Below are positions 34,608 to 43,194 of a stretch of 64,000 nt of DNA, in pieces (the stretch's first letter is position 1; each line of letters opens with the position of its first letter). A program made the translations under genes and the position numbers. Origin of the DNA: Anaerosacchariphilus hominis. Lineage in GTDB: Bacteria > Bacillota > Clostridia > Lachnospirales > Lachnospiraceae. The notes beneath the pieces were generated by a model. The model was not told where the DNA came from. It did no database searches and saw only the letters and a program-made list of their open reading frames with translations. Location of the stretch: contig NZ_JACOOR010000008.1 of the NCBI RefSeq assembly GCF_014290175.1, positions 123,466 to 187,465 on the forward strand, written 5' to 3'.

Positions 34608-34668
34608 TTCGAATCGAAGCGCGGTAACTGGTCAGGTACGGAACAGTTACAAAAATAAAGACAGGAAG

Positions 34669-34701
34669 AAGGACCTTCAGTAGTTTTGAAGGTCTTTTTC
34701 C
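34669..34701 (+). terminator. Intercistronic hairpin after the binding-protein gene
   Basis: GACCTTCA (34672-34679) pairs with TGAAGGTC (34687-34694), followed by TTTTTC. A partial terminator is common here and would give more binding protein than permease. Confidence 0.6.
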
Positions 34702-34716
34702 GCAGGAGGAATCCAT

Positions 34717-35376
34717 ATGGGTATTCAGGAACTTCTTTCCCAATACGGAGACAAATACCTACAGGCGCTGTTCGTTACCTGGAAGCTGACGGCAGTGTCC
34801 TTTGTGCTTGCATTTCTGATAGGCATTCTCATTACCATCATGCGGGTATGTCCCGTGAAACCGCTGCGGTGGGTGGGAGATTTTTATGTGCAGATCTTCC
34901 GGAATATTCCGGGAGCGACCCTGCTGATTATGCTGGTCTACGCGCTGCCTTATCTGAATGTGGTGCTTTCTTATTACACCTGTGTGCTGACGGCCACATC
35001 CCTGATCCCGGCGGCGTTCTGCTCCGAGTATCTGATGGCCGGTATGAATACGGTGAGTATCGGACAGATCGAGGCGGCCCGGGCCCTGGGCATGTCCTTT
35101 GGCAAGATTCTGAAAAATGTAGTTATTCCCCAGGCCCTTCGTTCCAGCGTGCTTCCCATGACCAATCTTCTGGTGGCTACCATGCTGACGACGGCGCTGG
35201 CTTCCCAGGTGCCCATGAACCCCACGGATCTGACCGGTCTGGTATCCCATATCAATACCAGAGCCGTAGGAGGCGTGACGGCTTTCCTGATTTCCGCGGT
35301 GCTGTACTGCGCAACGGCCGTGGTGATCGGACAGATCGGCAACCTGATTGACCGGAAAGTGAGGATTTTGCGATGA
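34717..35376 (+). CDS. Amino-acid ABC transporter permease 1 (GluC-like)
   Basis: A 219-residue membrane protein of the HisM/GlnP family. The EAA loop, which contacts the ATPase, is at GQIEAARALGMSFGKILKNVVIPQALR. About five membrane spans. GCAGGAGG precedes ATG 34717; the end overlaps permease 2 by four bases. Confidence 0.88.
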   Translation: MGIQELLSQYGDKYLQALFVTWKLTAVSFVLAFLIGILITIMRVCPVKPLRWVGDFYVQIFRNIPGATLLIMLVYALPYLNVVLSYYTCVLTATSLIPAAFCSEYLMAGMNTVSIGQIEAARALGMSFGKILKNVVIPQALRSSVLPMTNLLVATMLTTALASQVPMNPTDLTGLVSHINTRAVGGVTAFLISAVLYCATAVVIGQIGNLIDRKVRILR

Positions 35377-36206
35377 ATAACGGACAGACATCCATACGGG
35401 ACGCACTCTACGAGGCGCCGGGCCCCAGGGCCCGCAGATGGATTGCCGCGGGAACTGCGGCGGTACTCCTGCTTCTGGCGGCGCTGATTTACGGCGTCAT
35501 CCATCAGTTTGCCATCAACGGGCAGCTGGACGCCAGATACTGGTCCTTCTTCGCCCGGTATACCACCTGGCGGTTTATCGGAAATGGACTTGCAGGTACG
35601 TTGACCGCCGCCTTGACGGCAGGTGTGATCACATTTTTCGCGGGACTTTTGCTGATGTTGGGCAGAATCAGCGGAATCAGGCCGCTGGAATGGCTCTGCA
35701 CCGCGCTCATTGAGTTCAGCCGGGGCGTGCCGACCCTGCTGTTTATCTATTTCTTCTTCCTGGTAGTTCCCCAGTTTGGCATCAAGCTGCAGCCGATCTG
35801 GAAGATTGCCATGCCGGTGGCCATCTCCGCAGCAGGCGTGGTGGCGGAGGTGCTTCGCTCAGGTGTCAATGCGGTGCCAAAGGGACAGACTGAGGCGGCC
35901 GTTTCTCTGGGAATGCAAAAGGGCAGCGTCTTTTTTAAGATCGTATTTCCCCAGGCTCTGCGGTATGTGGTTCCGGCGCTGATTTCCGAAGTGGTTATCG
36001 TGCTGAAGGATACCACCTTCGCTTATGTGGTGAACTACGCAGACCTGATGCAGAACGCGAAGGTGCTGATCAGCAATTACGACGCATTGCTTTCCGTCTA
36101 TCTGGTGGTTGCAATTATCTACATTCTGATCAATTATATTTTAAATAAGCTCTCTGTGGCCGTGGCCAGAAGAGGCGAAACAGCAAAACCCGTAAGGAGC
36201 AGATAA
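35373..36206 (+). CDS. Amino-acid ABC transporter permease 2 (GluD-like)
   Basis: A 277-residue permease with a longer N-terminus than permease 1. The EAA loop is at [27 protein letters not shown]. The two different permeases form a heterodimer, as in GluCD. It overlaps permease 1 (ATGA). Confidence 0.88.
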   Translation: MNNGQTSIRDALYEAPGPRARRWIAAGTAAVLLLLAALIYGVIHQFAINGQLDARYWSFFARYTTWRFIGNGLAGTLTAALTAGVITFFAGLLLMLGRISGIRPLEWLCTALIEFSRGVPTLLFIYFFFLVVPQFGIKLQPIWKIAMPVAISAAGVVAEVLRSGVNAVPKGQTEAAVSLGMQKGSVFFKIVFPQALRYVVPALISEVVIVLKDTTFAYVVNYADLMQNAKVLISNYDALLSVYLVVAIIYILINYILNKLSVAVARRGETAKPVRSR

Positions 36207-36207
36207 T

Positions 36208-36981
36208 ATGGAACAGGTGGAAAAGAACGTAAACAATGTGGAAAATGTGCCGGTTATCGAGCTGCGGCATGTGGATAAACACTTCGGAGAGCTGCATGTC
36301 TTAAAGGACATCAATCTCTCTGTGAAAAAGGGCGAGGTTGTGGTAGTGATCGGTCCTTCCGGATCCGGTAAATCGACGCTGTGCCGGACCATCAACCGGT
36401 TGGAGACCATTGACTCCGGAGAAATCCTTATCGACGGCACGAAGATGCCCGAGGAAGGACGGAAGCTGGCAGGGCTCCGTTCCCAGATCGGCATGGTATT
36501 CCAGTCCTTTAACCTTTTTGCCCATAAGACCATTCTGGACAATGTGACCATCGCCCCCATGGACGTGCTGCATAAGTCGAAAAAGGAGGCCCGGGAGGAA
36601 GCCATGGAGCTTCTGAAACGGGTGGGCGTGGACAATCAGGCGGCCAAGGTGCCGGCCCAGCTCTCCGGCGGACAGCAGCAGCGTGTGGCCATCGCCCGGG
36701 CTCTGGCCATGCACCCCAAGGCCATTCTCTTTGACGAGCCCACCAGCGCCCTGGATCCGGAGATGATCGGTGAGGTGCTGGATGTTATGACCGGACTGGC
36801 AAAGGACGGTATGACCATGGTCATCGTCACCCATGAGATGAATTTCGCCAGACGGGTGGCGGATCGGGTGATTTTCATGGATGACGGAAGCATCATCGAA
36901 GAGGCAGCGCCGGAGGAATTCTTTGAGCATCCGAAGACCAGACGTGCTCAGGACTTCCTGAATTCGGTGAAGGCCCACTAG
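36208..36981 (+). CDS. Amino-acid ABC transporter ATP-binding protein (GluA-like)
   Basis: A 257-residue ATPase: Walker [14 protein letters not shown]-loop, signature [16 protein letters not shown], Walker [13 protein letters not shown] and H-loop VTHEM. It starts one base after the permease stop and completes the importer. Confidence 0.93.
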   Translation: MEQVEKNVNNVENVPVIELRHVDKHFGELHVLKDINLSVKKGEVVVVIGPSGSGKSTLCRTINRLETIDSGEILIDGTKMPEEGRKLAGLRSQIGMVFQSFNLFAHKTILDNVTIAPMDVLHKSKKEAREEAMELLKRVGVDNQAAKVPAQLSGGQQQRVAIARALAMHPKAILFDEPTSALDPEMIGEVLDVMTGLAKDGMTMVIVTHEMNFARRVADRVIFMDDGSIIEEAAPEEFFEHPKTRRAQDFLNSVKAH

Positions 36982-37034
36982 AAAAAACGAACATCTATGG
37001 AAAGCGACAGAAACAGGGAAAAGAGGAAATACAA

Positions 37035-37802
37035 ATGTGTGAATTATTTGGCCTGTGCAGTGCCGAAAAAGTAAATTGCAATGAGATTCTGGGAACCTTC
37101 TTCAGTCATGGGGAGACCAATCCTGACGGCTGGGGACTGGCACTCTTTGACGGAAATTCCGCGAATATCGAGAAAGAGCCCATTTCCGCGGCGGAAAGCG
37201 TGTATCTGAAGCATCGCCTGACCGATGAGATTACCGAGGACGTGCTTCTAGCCCACATCCGAAAGGCCTCCAAAGGCGGTCTGGAGTATAAGAACTGCCA
37301 TCCCTTCAAGAAACGGGACGCCTCCGGACGGCTGTGGACCCTGATCCATAACGGAACCATCTTTCAGAGCGAGCTGGTGGACGCTTACATCGGAAAGCAG
37401 CATGGCGGCACCGACAGCGAGCGGATCCTGTACTACCTGATGGATCAGGTGGACGCGGCTATAGCGAAAAAGGGCGGCGAGCTGACCGACAAAGAACGCT
37501 TCGACACCGTCAATCAGGTCATCCGCGACATTACCCCGGAAAATAAGGTGAACCTGCTGATCTATGACGGCGATTTATTCTACGCCCATACAAACTTTTA
37601 TGAAACCCTGTTCCGTCTCCAGAAAGGCGACACCCTCATCGTGTCTACCAAGCCCCTGAGCGATGACCCGGCCTGGGAAAAAGTCCCCATGAGTACGCCG
37701 CTGGCCTACCGTAAAGGAAAGCTGGTCTTTGAGGCCGAGCAGCATCCCTATGAGTTTATCGACAAGGAGCCGAGGGACAGCGAGTACAATAAACCTTTGT
37801 AA
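37035..37802 (+). CDS. Class II glutamine amidotransferase (YafJ-like)
   Basis: A 255-residue Ntn hydrolase. Cys2 of MCELFGLCS becomes the N-terminal nucleophile; NPDGWGLALF, LLAHIRKASKG and LIHNGTIF are the glutamine-pocket motifs. No synthase domain follows, so it is a stand-alone member whose acceptor is unknown. A short gap (54 bases) from the transporter genes suggests possible co-transcription. Confidence 0.87.
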   Translation: MCELFGLCSAEKVNCNEILGTFFSHGETNPDGWGLALFDGNSANIEKEPISAAESVYLKHRLTDEITEDVLLAHIRKASKGGLEYKNCHPFKKRDASGRLWTLIHNGTIFQSELVDAYIGKQHGGTDSERILYYLMDQVDAAIAKKGGELTDKERFDTVNQVIRDITPENKVNLLIYDGDLFYAHTNFYETLFRLQKGDTLIVSTKPLSDDPAWEKVPMSTPLAYRKGKLVFEAEQHPYEFIDKEPRDSEYNKPL

Positions 37803-37829
37803 AAAACGGAAGTAAAAACAAAAAATTGC

Positions 37830-37858
37830 TTGACAAACATATTCTAATCGTGTAAAAT
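37830..37858 (+). promoter_or_regulatory. Promoter of the tRNA-Phe/tRNA-Gly pair
   Basis: TTGACA (37830-37835), 17 bases, TAAAAT (37853-37858), 38 bases before tRNA-Phe. Confidence 0.75.
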
Positions 37859-37896
37859 CATCACTGTTGTGACACATGAATATGTGAAAGCAATTA

Positions 37897-37969
<73 letters not shown>

Positions 37970-38036
37970 CGCATTGAGCACTTGGCGAGGTTCTTTCGAG
38001 CCTGGTGACACGGTGTATCCTTATAATTTTTCATTT

Positions 38037-38107
38037 GCGGGTGTAGTTCAATGGTAGAACACCAGCCTTCCAAGCTGGATACGTGGGTTCGATTCCCATC
38101 ACCCGCT
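38037..38107 (+). tRNA. tRNA-Gly (TCC)
   Basis: A 71-nt cloverleaf. The acceptor GCGGGTG pairs with CACCCGC; anticodon loop CTTCCAA with TCC, T-loop GGTTCGATTCC. CCA is not encoded. It shares a transcript with tRNA-Phe. Confidence 0.96.
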
Positions 38108-38130
38108 TATTTTTATGTCTGAGTTTAAGA

Positions 38131-38157
38131 GATCCGGAACCTTCCGGGTCTTTTATT
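38131..38157 (+). terminator. Terminator after the tRNA pair
   Basis: GATCCGGAA pairs with TTCCGGGTC (one G-T pair), followed by TTTTATTGTT. Confidence 0.8.
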
Positions 38158-38172
38158 GTTCTAAAACCCTGA

Positions 38173-38201
38173 TTGACGGAGCCTGCACATTGCAGTAAAC
38201 T
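38173..38201 (+). promoter_or_regulatory. Promoter of the LDH-family gene
   Basis: TTGACG (38173-38178), 17 bases, TAAACT (38196-38201), 35 bases before the start codon. Confidence 0.6.
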
Positions 38202-38236
38202 ATTCGTAATTAGAAGAGTACAAGGAGGATGCAGCT

Positions 38237-39196
38237 ATGGCAATTTCATATGGAAAAATGGTAATCATCGGCGCTGGCAAGGTGGGAAGCGCGATTTTGA
38301 ATTCAGTTCTGCGGATGAATATCCTGGATGAGATCGTGGTGGTGAACCGCAATCAGAAGAAGGCCCTGGGCGAGGTGCTGGACGCCAGCCATACCACGGC
38401 GTTTGCCTATAGCGCCAACGCAAACATCCATGTGGGCGGCTACGAGGAGTGTGCGGACGCCCAGATCATCGTGGTGACCGCAGGCCCCAGCATCCAGCCG
38501 GGCAATTCCCGGGACCGCATGGTACTTCTGGAGAAAAATATAAACGTCATGAACGATATCATGGAGCAGATCACACGCTACACCCGGGAGGCCATCATCA
38601 TTGTGGTGTCCAACCCGCTGGATATTCTGACCTACATTGCCCAGAAGAAGTTTGATTATCCGGCCAATAAGATCTTCGGCACCGGCACCCTGCTGGATAC
38701 CGCCCGCTTCAATAAGATGCTGGGCGATCTCTGCGGCGTGGATGCCAAGAATGTGACCGGTTTCGTGCTGGGCGAGCACGGCTCTACCTCCTTCATTCCC
38801 TGGAATACGGTGAACATCGTGGGCGTGCCGTTTGCGGAATTTGAGAAACAGTTTGAATTAAAGGAAAAGCTGGACAAAGAGAAGCTGCTTCACGACACCA
38901 AGGTCATCGGCCTGGATATCGTAGAGCTGAAGGGCTATACCAGCTCCGGCGTGGCCTTAAGCGCATGCCGTCTGATCGGCAGCATTGTCCGCAACGAGAA
39001 ATCCGTGGTGCCCGTCTCCACGGTTCTGTCAGGCCAGTACGGCCTGACCGGAGCAGCCATGAGCCTGCCCTGCGTCATTTCCAAGAACGGCATCGACCGG
39101 GTACTGGAGCTGCCCCTGGACGAGCAGGGAAAGAGCGATCTGCAGAAGTGCTATGAGCATCTGCGGACGGCCATCGAGAGTGTATACAGCGAATAA
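38237..39196 (+). CDS. L-lactate/2-hydroxyacid dehydrogenase (LDH/MDH superfamily)
   Basis: A 319-residue NAD-dependent dehydrogenase with the Rossmann motif GAGKVGSAI. LLDTARFNK has the substrate-binding Arg (171), and GFVLGEHGSTSF has the proton-relay His (195). The specificity position 102, Gln in LDH and Arg in MDH, falls in AGPSIQPGNSRDR and appears to be Ile. Lactate is the likely default product, but a different 2-keto acid is possible. It is a single-gene transcript with promoter and hairpin. Confidence 0.85.
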   Translation: MAISYGKMVIIGAGKVGSAILNSVLRMNILDEIVVVNRNQKKALGEVLDASHTTAFAYSANANIHVGGYEECADAQIIVVTAGPSIQPGNSRDRMVLLEKNINVMNDIMEQITRYTREAIIIVVSNPLDILTYIAQKKFDYPANKIFGTGTLLDTARFNKMLGDLCGVDAKNVTGFVLGEHGSTSFIPWNTVNIVGVPFAEFEKQFELKEKLDKEKLLHDTKVIGLDIVELKGYTSSGVALSACRLIGSIVRNEKSVVPVSTVLSGQYGLTGAAMSLPCVISKNGIDRVLELPLDEQGKSDLQKCYEHLRTAIESVYSE

Positions 39197-39209
39197 TGAA
39201 TCAAGATAT

Positions 39210-39240
39210 ACCGCCAGTCGCGAAAAGGACTGGCGGTAAT
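39210..39240 (+). terminator. Hairpin after the LDH-family gene
   Basis: ACCGCCAGTC (39210-39219) pairs exactly with GACTGGCGGT (39228-39237); AATTTGT follows, a weak T-run. Confidence 0.65.
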
Positions 39241-39323
39241 TTGTCGGGGATGTAGTCGGGTAAAAATTGGGTAAATTCCTGTATACAATGTAGAAATTTA
39301 TATACAGCGCGGAAGGGATATGT

Positions 39324-39329
39324 TATAAT
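39324..39329 (+). promoter_or_regulatory. -10 element of the folate operon promoter
   Basis: TATAAT at 39324-39329 would place the transcript start near 39336, some 30 bases before the riboswitch. The -35 (TATACA, 39301-39306, 17-base spacer) is a poor match. Confidence 0.45.
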
Positions 39330-39365
39330 TTCCCTTGGTAACAAATCACAACAATAGAATAATAT

Positions 39366-39460
39366 GCAAAATAGGTTTTCATGCGTCAAGTGTTCAGCGG
39401 ATGGGGAGTTGCCGCCGAAACGAAAAGTTCGTCTTACGGTATGGAGACCGCACCCGTTGC
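39366..39460 (+). promoter_or_regulatory. Tetrahydrofolate (THF) riboswitch
   Basis: The layout matches the THF riboswitch. The 5' P1 GCAA pairs with the final TTGC. GCGTCAAGTG corresponds to the conserved GCGTTAAGTG. A P3 stem (TTCAGCGG with CCGCCGAA) encloses loop ATGGGGAGTTG, like ATGGGATGTCG in known examples, followed by ACGAA and GCACCCGTTGC (known form GCATCCGCTCC). Known THF riboswitches lie upstream of folate transport or synthesis genes, and folE follows here. It should repress folate synthesis when reduced folates are plentiful. The alignment was made by eye. Confidence 0.75.
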
Positions 39461-39547
39461 AGCAATATAAGATTCATAAACAGCGTCTCATATTGTGAAG
39501 GGATATTTTCGTCATATGTTCTGTCACAGTCTGGAGGTGCTGTTTTT

Positions 39548-40105
39548 ATGATGGATTATGAGAAAATCAAGGCCGGAGTCCAGCTTATGCTGGAGGGAAT
39601 CGGCGAGGACGTAACAAGAGAAGGCTTATTGGAGACGCCGGATCGGATTGCGCGTATGTGCGCTGAGATCTACGGCGGTCTGTATGAGGATGCGTCGGTG
39701 CATCTGAAAAAACAATTCACAGTCGAGCGGAACGACATCGTAGTAGAGAAGGATATCACCTTCTATTCCGTGTGCGAACATCATTTACTCCCCTTTTACG
39801 GAAAAGCGCATATCGGGTATATACCGAACGGTAAGGTAGTAGGCTTAAGCAAGCTGGCCCGTACCGTAGATGTATTTGCCAGAAGACCTCAGATTCAGGA
39901 AAAGCTCACGTCCCAGATCGCGGACGCGCTGGAGGAAAGCCTGGCTCCTCAGGGCGTTATCGTTATGCTGGAGGCCGAGCACATGTGTATGACCATGCGC
40001 GGCATTAAAAAACCGGGCAGCAAGACCGTCACCATGGTGACTACCGGCTGCTTTGAGAACAATTTCGAGCTGCAGAACCGCTTTCTGAGCATGGTGCGCC
40101 AGTAA
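39548..40105 (+). CDS. folE: GTP cyclohydrolase I
   Basis: FolE converts GTP to 7,8-dihydroneopterin triphosphate, the first step of folate synthesis. The 185-residue protein has zinc ligands in [11 protein letters not shown] and [11 protein letters not shown] and the catalytic [18 protein letters not shown] 39548 is chosen for GGAGG ten bases upstream (ATG 39551 is an alternative). It is the first gene after the THF riboswitch. Confidence 0.95.
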   Translation: MMDYEKIKAGVQLMLEGIGEDVTREGLLETPDRIARMCAEIYGGLYEDASVHLKKQFTVERNDIVVEKDITFYSVCEHHLLPFYGKAHIGYIPNGKVVGLSKLARTVDVFARRPQIQEKLTSQIADALEESLAPQGVIVMLEAEHMCMTMRGIKKPGSKTVTMVTTGCFENNFELQNRFLSMVRQ

Positions 40106-40590
40106 TGAGCGGCATGGAGCGTGTAAACCGGATCTGGATCCACCCGGTCTATCAGGAGGCTTTGAGAAAGCTGACAACCTACGAGGCAGAGCGGGAATTC
40201 TGCCGCCATACGCCGGAGCATTTTCTGGATGTGGCACGCCTGACTTACCTGCTTGCCCTGGAAAATGGGGTGGCCGCCGATCGGGAAGTCATCTACGCGG
40301 CAGGGCTCCTGCACGATATGGGCAGATATCTTCAGTATGAAAATGGGACGCCCCACGATGAGGCAAGCGTGATGCTGGCCGGGCCCATTTTGCAGGACTG
40401 CGGTTTTTCAGAGGACGAGAGTGCCGAAGTATTGAACCTCATCGGAAGCCACCGGACCAAAAGCGACGCGGCCGATCTTCCGGGATTGTTCTACCGGGCG
40501 GATAAGCTGTCGCGAAACTGTTTTCTGTGTCCGGCCCAGGCAGACTGCAACTGGCCGGAGGAGAAGAAAAATCTGGAAATTAAAGTATAA
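40105..40590 (+). CDS. HD-domain phosphohydrolase in the folate operon
   Basis: A 161-residue HD-fold hydrolase: CRHTPEHFLDVARL (first His), AAGLLHDMGRYL (the HD pair) and later IGSHRTKSDAAD. A C-terminal Cys cluster CFLCPAQADC may bind metal. Its start overlaps the folE stop (TAATG) and folP follows 18 bases later, so it belongs to the pathway unit. No Nudix enzyme for dihydroneopterin triphosphate is in the operon, so this protein is a candidate for that dephosphorylation. Confidence 0.8.
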   Translation: MSGMERVNRIWIHPVYQEALRKLTTYEAEREFCRHTPEHFLDVARLTYLLALENGVAADREVIYAAGLLHDMGRYLQYENGTPHDEASVMLAGPILQDCGFSEDESAEVLNLIGSHRTKSDAADLPGLFYRADKLSRNCFLCPAQADCNWPEEKKNLEIKV

Positions 40591-40608
40591 GGTAAAAGGG
40601 GAAAAGGT

Positions 40609-41424
40609 ATGAGAATCGGAACCAAAGAATTTGACGTAAAAAATAAAACCTATATCATGGGAATCCTGAATGTGACCCCGGATTCCTTTTCTGACGGCGG
40701 CAAATGGAACCACATGGACGCGGCTCTGGCCCATGCGGAGGAGATGATCCGCGAGGGCACCGCCATTCTGGATATCGGCGGCGAGTCTACCCGGCCCGGC
40801 CACCAGCAGATTACCGAGGAGGAGGAAATCGAGAGGGTAGCCCCGGTCATCGAGGCAGTGAAAGCCCGTTTTGACGTACCCGTATCCATCGACTCCTACA
40901 AGGCGAAGGTGGCGGCGGCAGCCATCGAAGCGGGAGCCGATCTGGTCAATGATATCTGGGGTCTCAAATACGACCCGGAGATGGCCGACCTCATCGCCCG
41001 CACCGGCGTAGCCTGCTGTCTGATGCACAATAAGAATAACACCGAGTATCAGGATTTCTACCCGGATATGCTGAAAGAGACCGAGGAGTGCGTAAAGCTG
41101 GCGAAGGAGGCGGGTATCGCTGACGATAAGATTATCCTTGACCCGGGCGTAGGATTTGGAAAAAATTATGAGCAGAATCTGGAGACCATTTTACATATGG
41201 AGCGATTCCATGAATTGGGATATCCCATGCTGCTTGGTACATCGCGTAAATCTGTGATCGGTCTGACCCTGGATCTGCCGGCGGATCAGAGAGTAGAGGG
41301 AACCCTTGTGACGACCGTGATGGCTGTGATGAAAAAGTACGCCTTTGTCCGGGTTCACGACATCAAAGAAAATCAGCGCACGATCCGGATGACCGAGGCG
41401 ATTCTGAAAGCAGGAGAGAACTAA
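40609..41424 (+). CDS. folP: Dihydropteroate synthase
   Basis: FolP joins p-aminobenzoate to dihydropterin pyrophosphate; it is the sulfonamide target. The 271-residue TIM barrel has MGILNVTPDSFSDGG, DIGGESTRPGHQ, the substrate loop DPGVGFGKN and LGTSRKS. An AAAGGGGAAAAGG site precedes ATG 40609. Confidence 0.96.
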   Translation: MRIGTKEFDVKNKTYIMGILNVTPDSFSDGGKWNHMDAALAHAEEMIREGTAILDIGGESTRPGHQQITEEEEIERVAPVIEAVKARFDVPVSIDSYKAKVAAAAIEAGADLVNDIWGLKYDPEMADLIARTGVACCLMHNKNNTEYQDFYPDMLKETEECVKLAKEAGIADDKIILDPGVGFGKNYEQNLETILHMERFHELGYPMLLGTSRKSVIGLTLDLPADQRVEGTLVTTVMAVMKKYAFVRVHDIKENQRTIRMTEAILKAGEN

Positions 41425-42237
41425 ATGGATAAAATACAGATCAAAAATCTGGAAATATTTGCTAACCACGGCGTATTCCCGGAGGAAAATAAGCTGGGCC
41501 AGAAATTTGTCATTTCCGCAACCCTTTACACCTCCACCCGGAAGGCGGGGAAGACGGACGATTTGACTGCCTCCATTCATTACGGCGAGGTCAGCCAGTT
41601 CATTACAAAATTTGTTCAGGAGCACACCTGGAAATTGCTGGAAACGGTGGTGGAGCAGCTGGCAGAAGCTATGCTTCTGCAGATTCCCCATCTGGAAAAG
41701 GTGGAGCTGGAGATCAAAAAGCCCTGGGCTCCGGTGGGACTGCCCCTGGAGACTGTGTCTGTCTCCATTGAGCGGGGCTGGCATACCGCCTACATCGCCA
41801 TGGGTTCTAATATGGGCGACAAAAAAGCTTATCTGGATATGGGCGTCCTGGGCATGCAGCTTACCAAGGGCTGCATCGTAGAAGCTGTGGCTGACTACCT
41901 GGCCACCGAGCCCTACGGCTACACGGAGCAGGACGAATTTCTGAACAGCGTCATGAAGATCCGAACCATTCTGCCGCCCCATGAGCTGCTCGATCGACTC
42001 CATGAGCTGGAGCAGGAGGCCAACCGGGTCCGCGTGATCCACTGGGGTCCCCGGACGCTGGATCTGGATATTTTATTGTACGATGATCTGATTCTTGACG
42101 ATGAGGAGCTTCATATTCCCCATATCGAGATGCACAAGCGGGATTTCGTGCTGATTCCGTTGGCCCAGATTGCGCCCTGGGTGCGGCATCCGGTGTATAA
42201 CCAGACGGTGCAGGAGCTGCTGGATAGATTAAAATAA
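41425..42237 (+). CDS. folBK: Bifunctional dihydroneopterin aldolase / HPPK (FolB-FolK fusion)
   Basis: A 270-residue fusion. Residues 1 to about 118 are FolB (IKNLEIFANHGVFPEENKLGQ, with the catalytic Lys in ELEIKKPWAPVG). Residues about 122-270 are FolK (YIAMGSNMGDK, then GPRTLDLDILLYDD and PHIEMHKRDFVLIPL). It carries out the aldol cleavage and pyrophosphorylation between FolE and FolP. It starts directly after folP and ends the operon. Confidence 0.95.
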   Translation: MDKIQIKNLEIFANHGVFPEENKLGQKFVISATLYTSTRKAGKTDDLTASIHYGEVSQFITKFVQEHTWKLLETVVEQLAEAMLLQIPHLEKVELEIKKPWAPVGLPLETVSVSIERGWHTAYIAMGSNMGDKKAYLDMGVLGMQLTKGCIVEAVADYLATEPYGYTEQDEFLNSVMKIRTILPPHELLDRLHELEQEANRVRVIHWGPRTLDLDILLYDDLILDDEELHIPHIEMHKRDFVLIPLAQIAPWVRHPVYNQTVQELLDRLK

Positions 42238-42291
42238 GAAAAGCGGCGGCGGTTTTCACATAGACGGGATTACGGAAAAACAGTAAAAAAT

Positions 42292-42350
42292 AAAAAGCAA
42301 GACAGGACTGTATCATGGAAATTCAGGATACGTCCTGTCTTGCTTTTTGC
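42292..42350. terminator. Strong bidirectional terminator
   Basis: AAAAAGCAAGACAGGAC near 42292-42308 pairs with GTCCTGTCTTGCTTTTT, and the stem extends through GTATC/GATAC. A and T runs on both sides allow it to end both the folate operon and the minus-strand tRNA-Ser transcript. Confidence 0.9.
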
Positions 42351-42360
42351 TATAAAGAAA

Positions 42361-42449
42361 CGGAGGAGGAGGGATTTGAACCCTCGCGCCGGTGCTACCG
42401 ACCTACTGGTGTTCGAAGCCAGACCCTTCAGCCACTTGGGTACTCCTCC
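42361..42449 (-). tRNA. tRNA-Ser (CGA)
   Basis: An 89-nt class II tRNA on the minus strand with a long variable arm. The acceptor is GGAGGAG/CTCCTCC and the D-arm is Ser-like (CCCAAGTGGCTGAAGGG). The anticodon arm is CTGGC-TTCGAAC-ACCAG, giving CGA with a C-A mismatch at the closing 31-39 pair. T-loop is GGTTCAAATCC. CCA is not encoded. Confidence 0.85.
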
Positions 42450-42654
42450 ATTGCTGAGAACCAGCGACTAACAGTATAATATATTTTCCGATGCATTTCA
42501 AGAGCGGGATTTCAAAATCGCCTGCCTGTGTTATGGTACAGAGGATCTGATTTATATAAAAGAAAACCATTTTGGTGCTTCACTACATTCTATAAGTGTA
42601 AGATAAAATTCTTATAAGTCGACTTAAAGAAGAAAGGTAAAAGGATAACCATTT

Positions 42655-43194
42655 ATGAATGATCATGAAATCGAGCAGTTTATCCTTACATATGGCTGTG
42701 ATATTCTGCGCTTTTGCCGGATGACTGCCGGCGGAAGCGAGGCAGGAGACGATCTGTATCAGGATACCATGCTGAAGCTGACTGAAAAAAAGCAGACATT
42801 ACTGCTTGGTCCGCACACGAAAAGTTATGCCTTATCCACAGCCTTGTTTCTCTGGAAAAACAGCAGAAGAAAATACGCCGCCAGAAACCGCATACTTCCT
42901 ATGGAAAGTGTGGAGGCGCTGGAAGATACCGGCTGGCAGTGTCCGGCTCAGGCCAGTGTCATTTCCCCGGAGCAGGAGCTTTTGCAGCAAAATGAACTGG
43001 AGACGGTACGAGGTGTTGTTGCCGCTTTGCCTGAGAAATATAAGCTGCCCGTTTACCTGTTTTATTCTGCCGATATGCGGATCTCCGAAATAGCGGAAAT
43101 TCTGCACATTCCGGAGGGGACGGTAAAAACAAGGCTCAGAAAGGCGAAAAATTTATTAAAAGCCAGATTGGAGGCACTCGGTTATGAACGATGA
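42655..43194 (+). CDS. ECF-type RNA polymerase sigma factor
   Basis: A 179-residue sigma-70-family protein with region 2 (LRFCRMTAGGSEAGDDLYQDTMLKL, then a KSYALSTALFLWKN helix) and region 4 (LPEKYKLPVYLFYSADMRISEIAEILHIPEGTVKTRLRKAK). Its end overlaps the anti-sigma gene by 11 bases. The pair probably responds to an envelope signal; the promoter sequence recognised is unknown. Confidence 0.88.
   Translation: MNDHEIEQFILTYGCDILRFCRMTAGGSEAGDDLYQDTMLKLTEKKQTLLLGPHTKSYALSTALFLWKNSRRKYAARNRILPMESVEALEDTGWQCPAQASVISPEQELLQQNELETVRGVVAALPEKYKLPVYLFYSADMRISEIAEILHIPEGTVKTRLRKAKNLLKARLEALGYER

Noticed and set aside
42361-42449. Selenocysteine tRNA reading of the minus-strand class II tRNA
   Set aside because: The acceptor is 7 bp, the D-arm is Ser-like and the aligned anticodon is CGA, not TCA.
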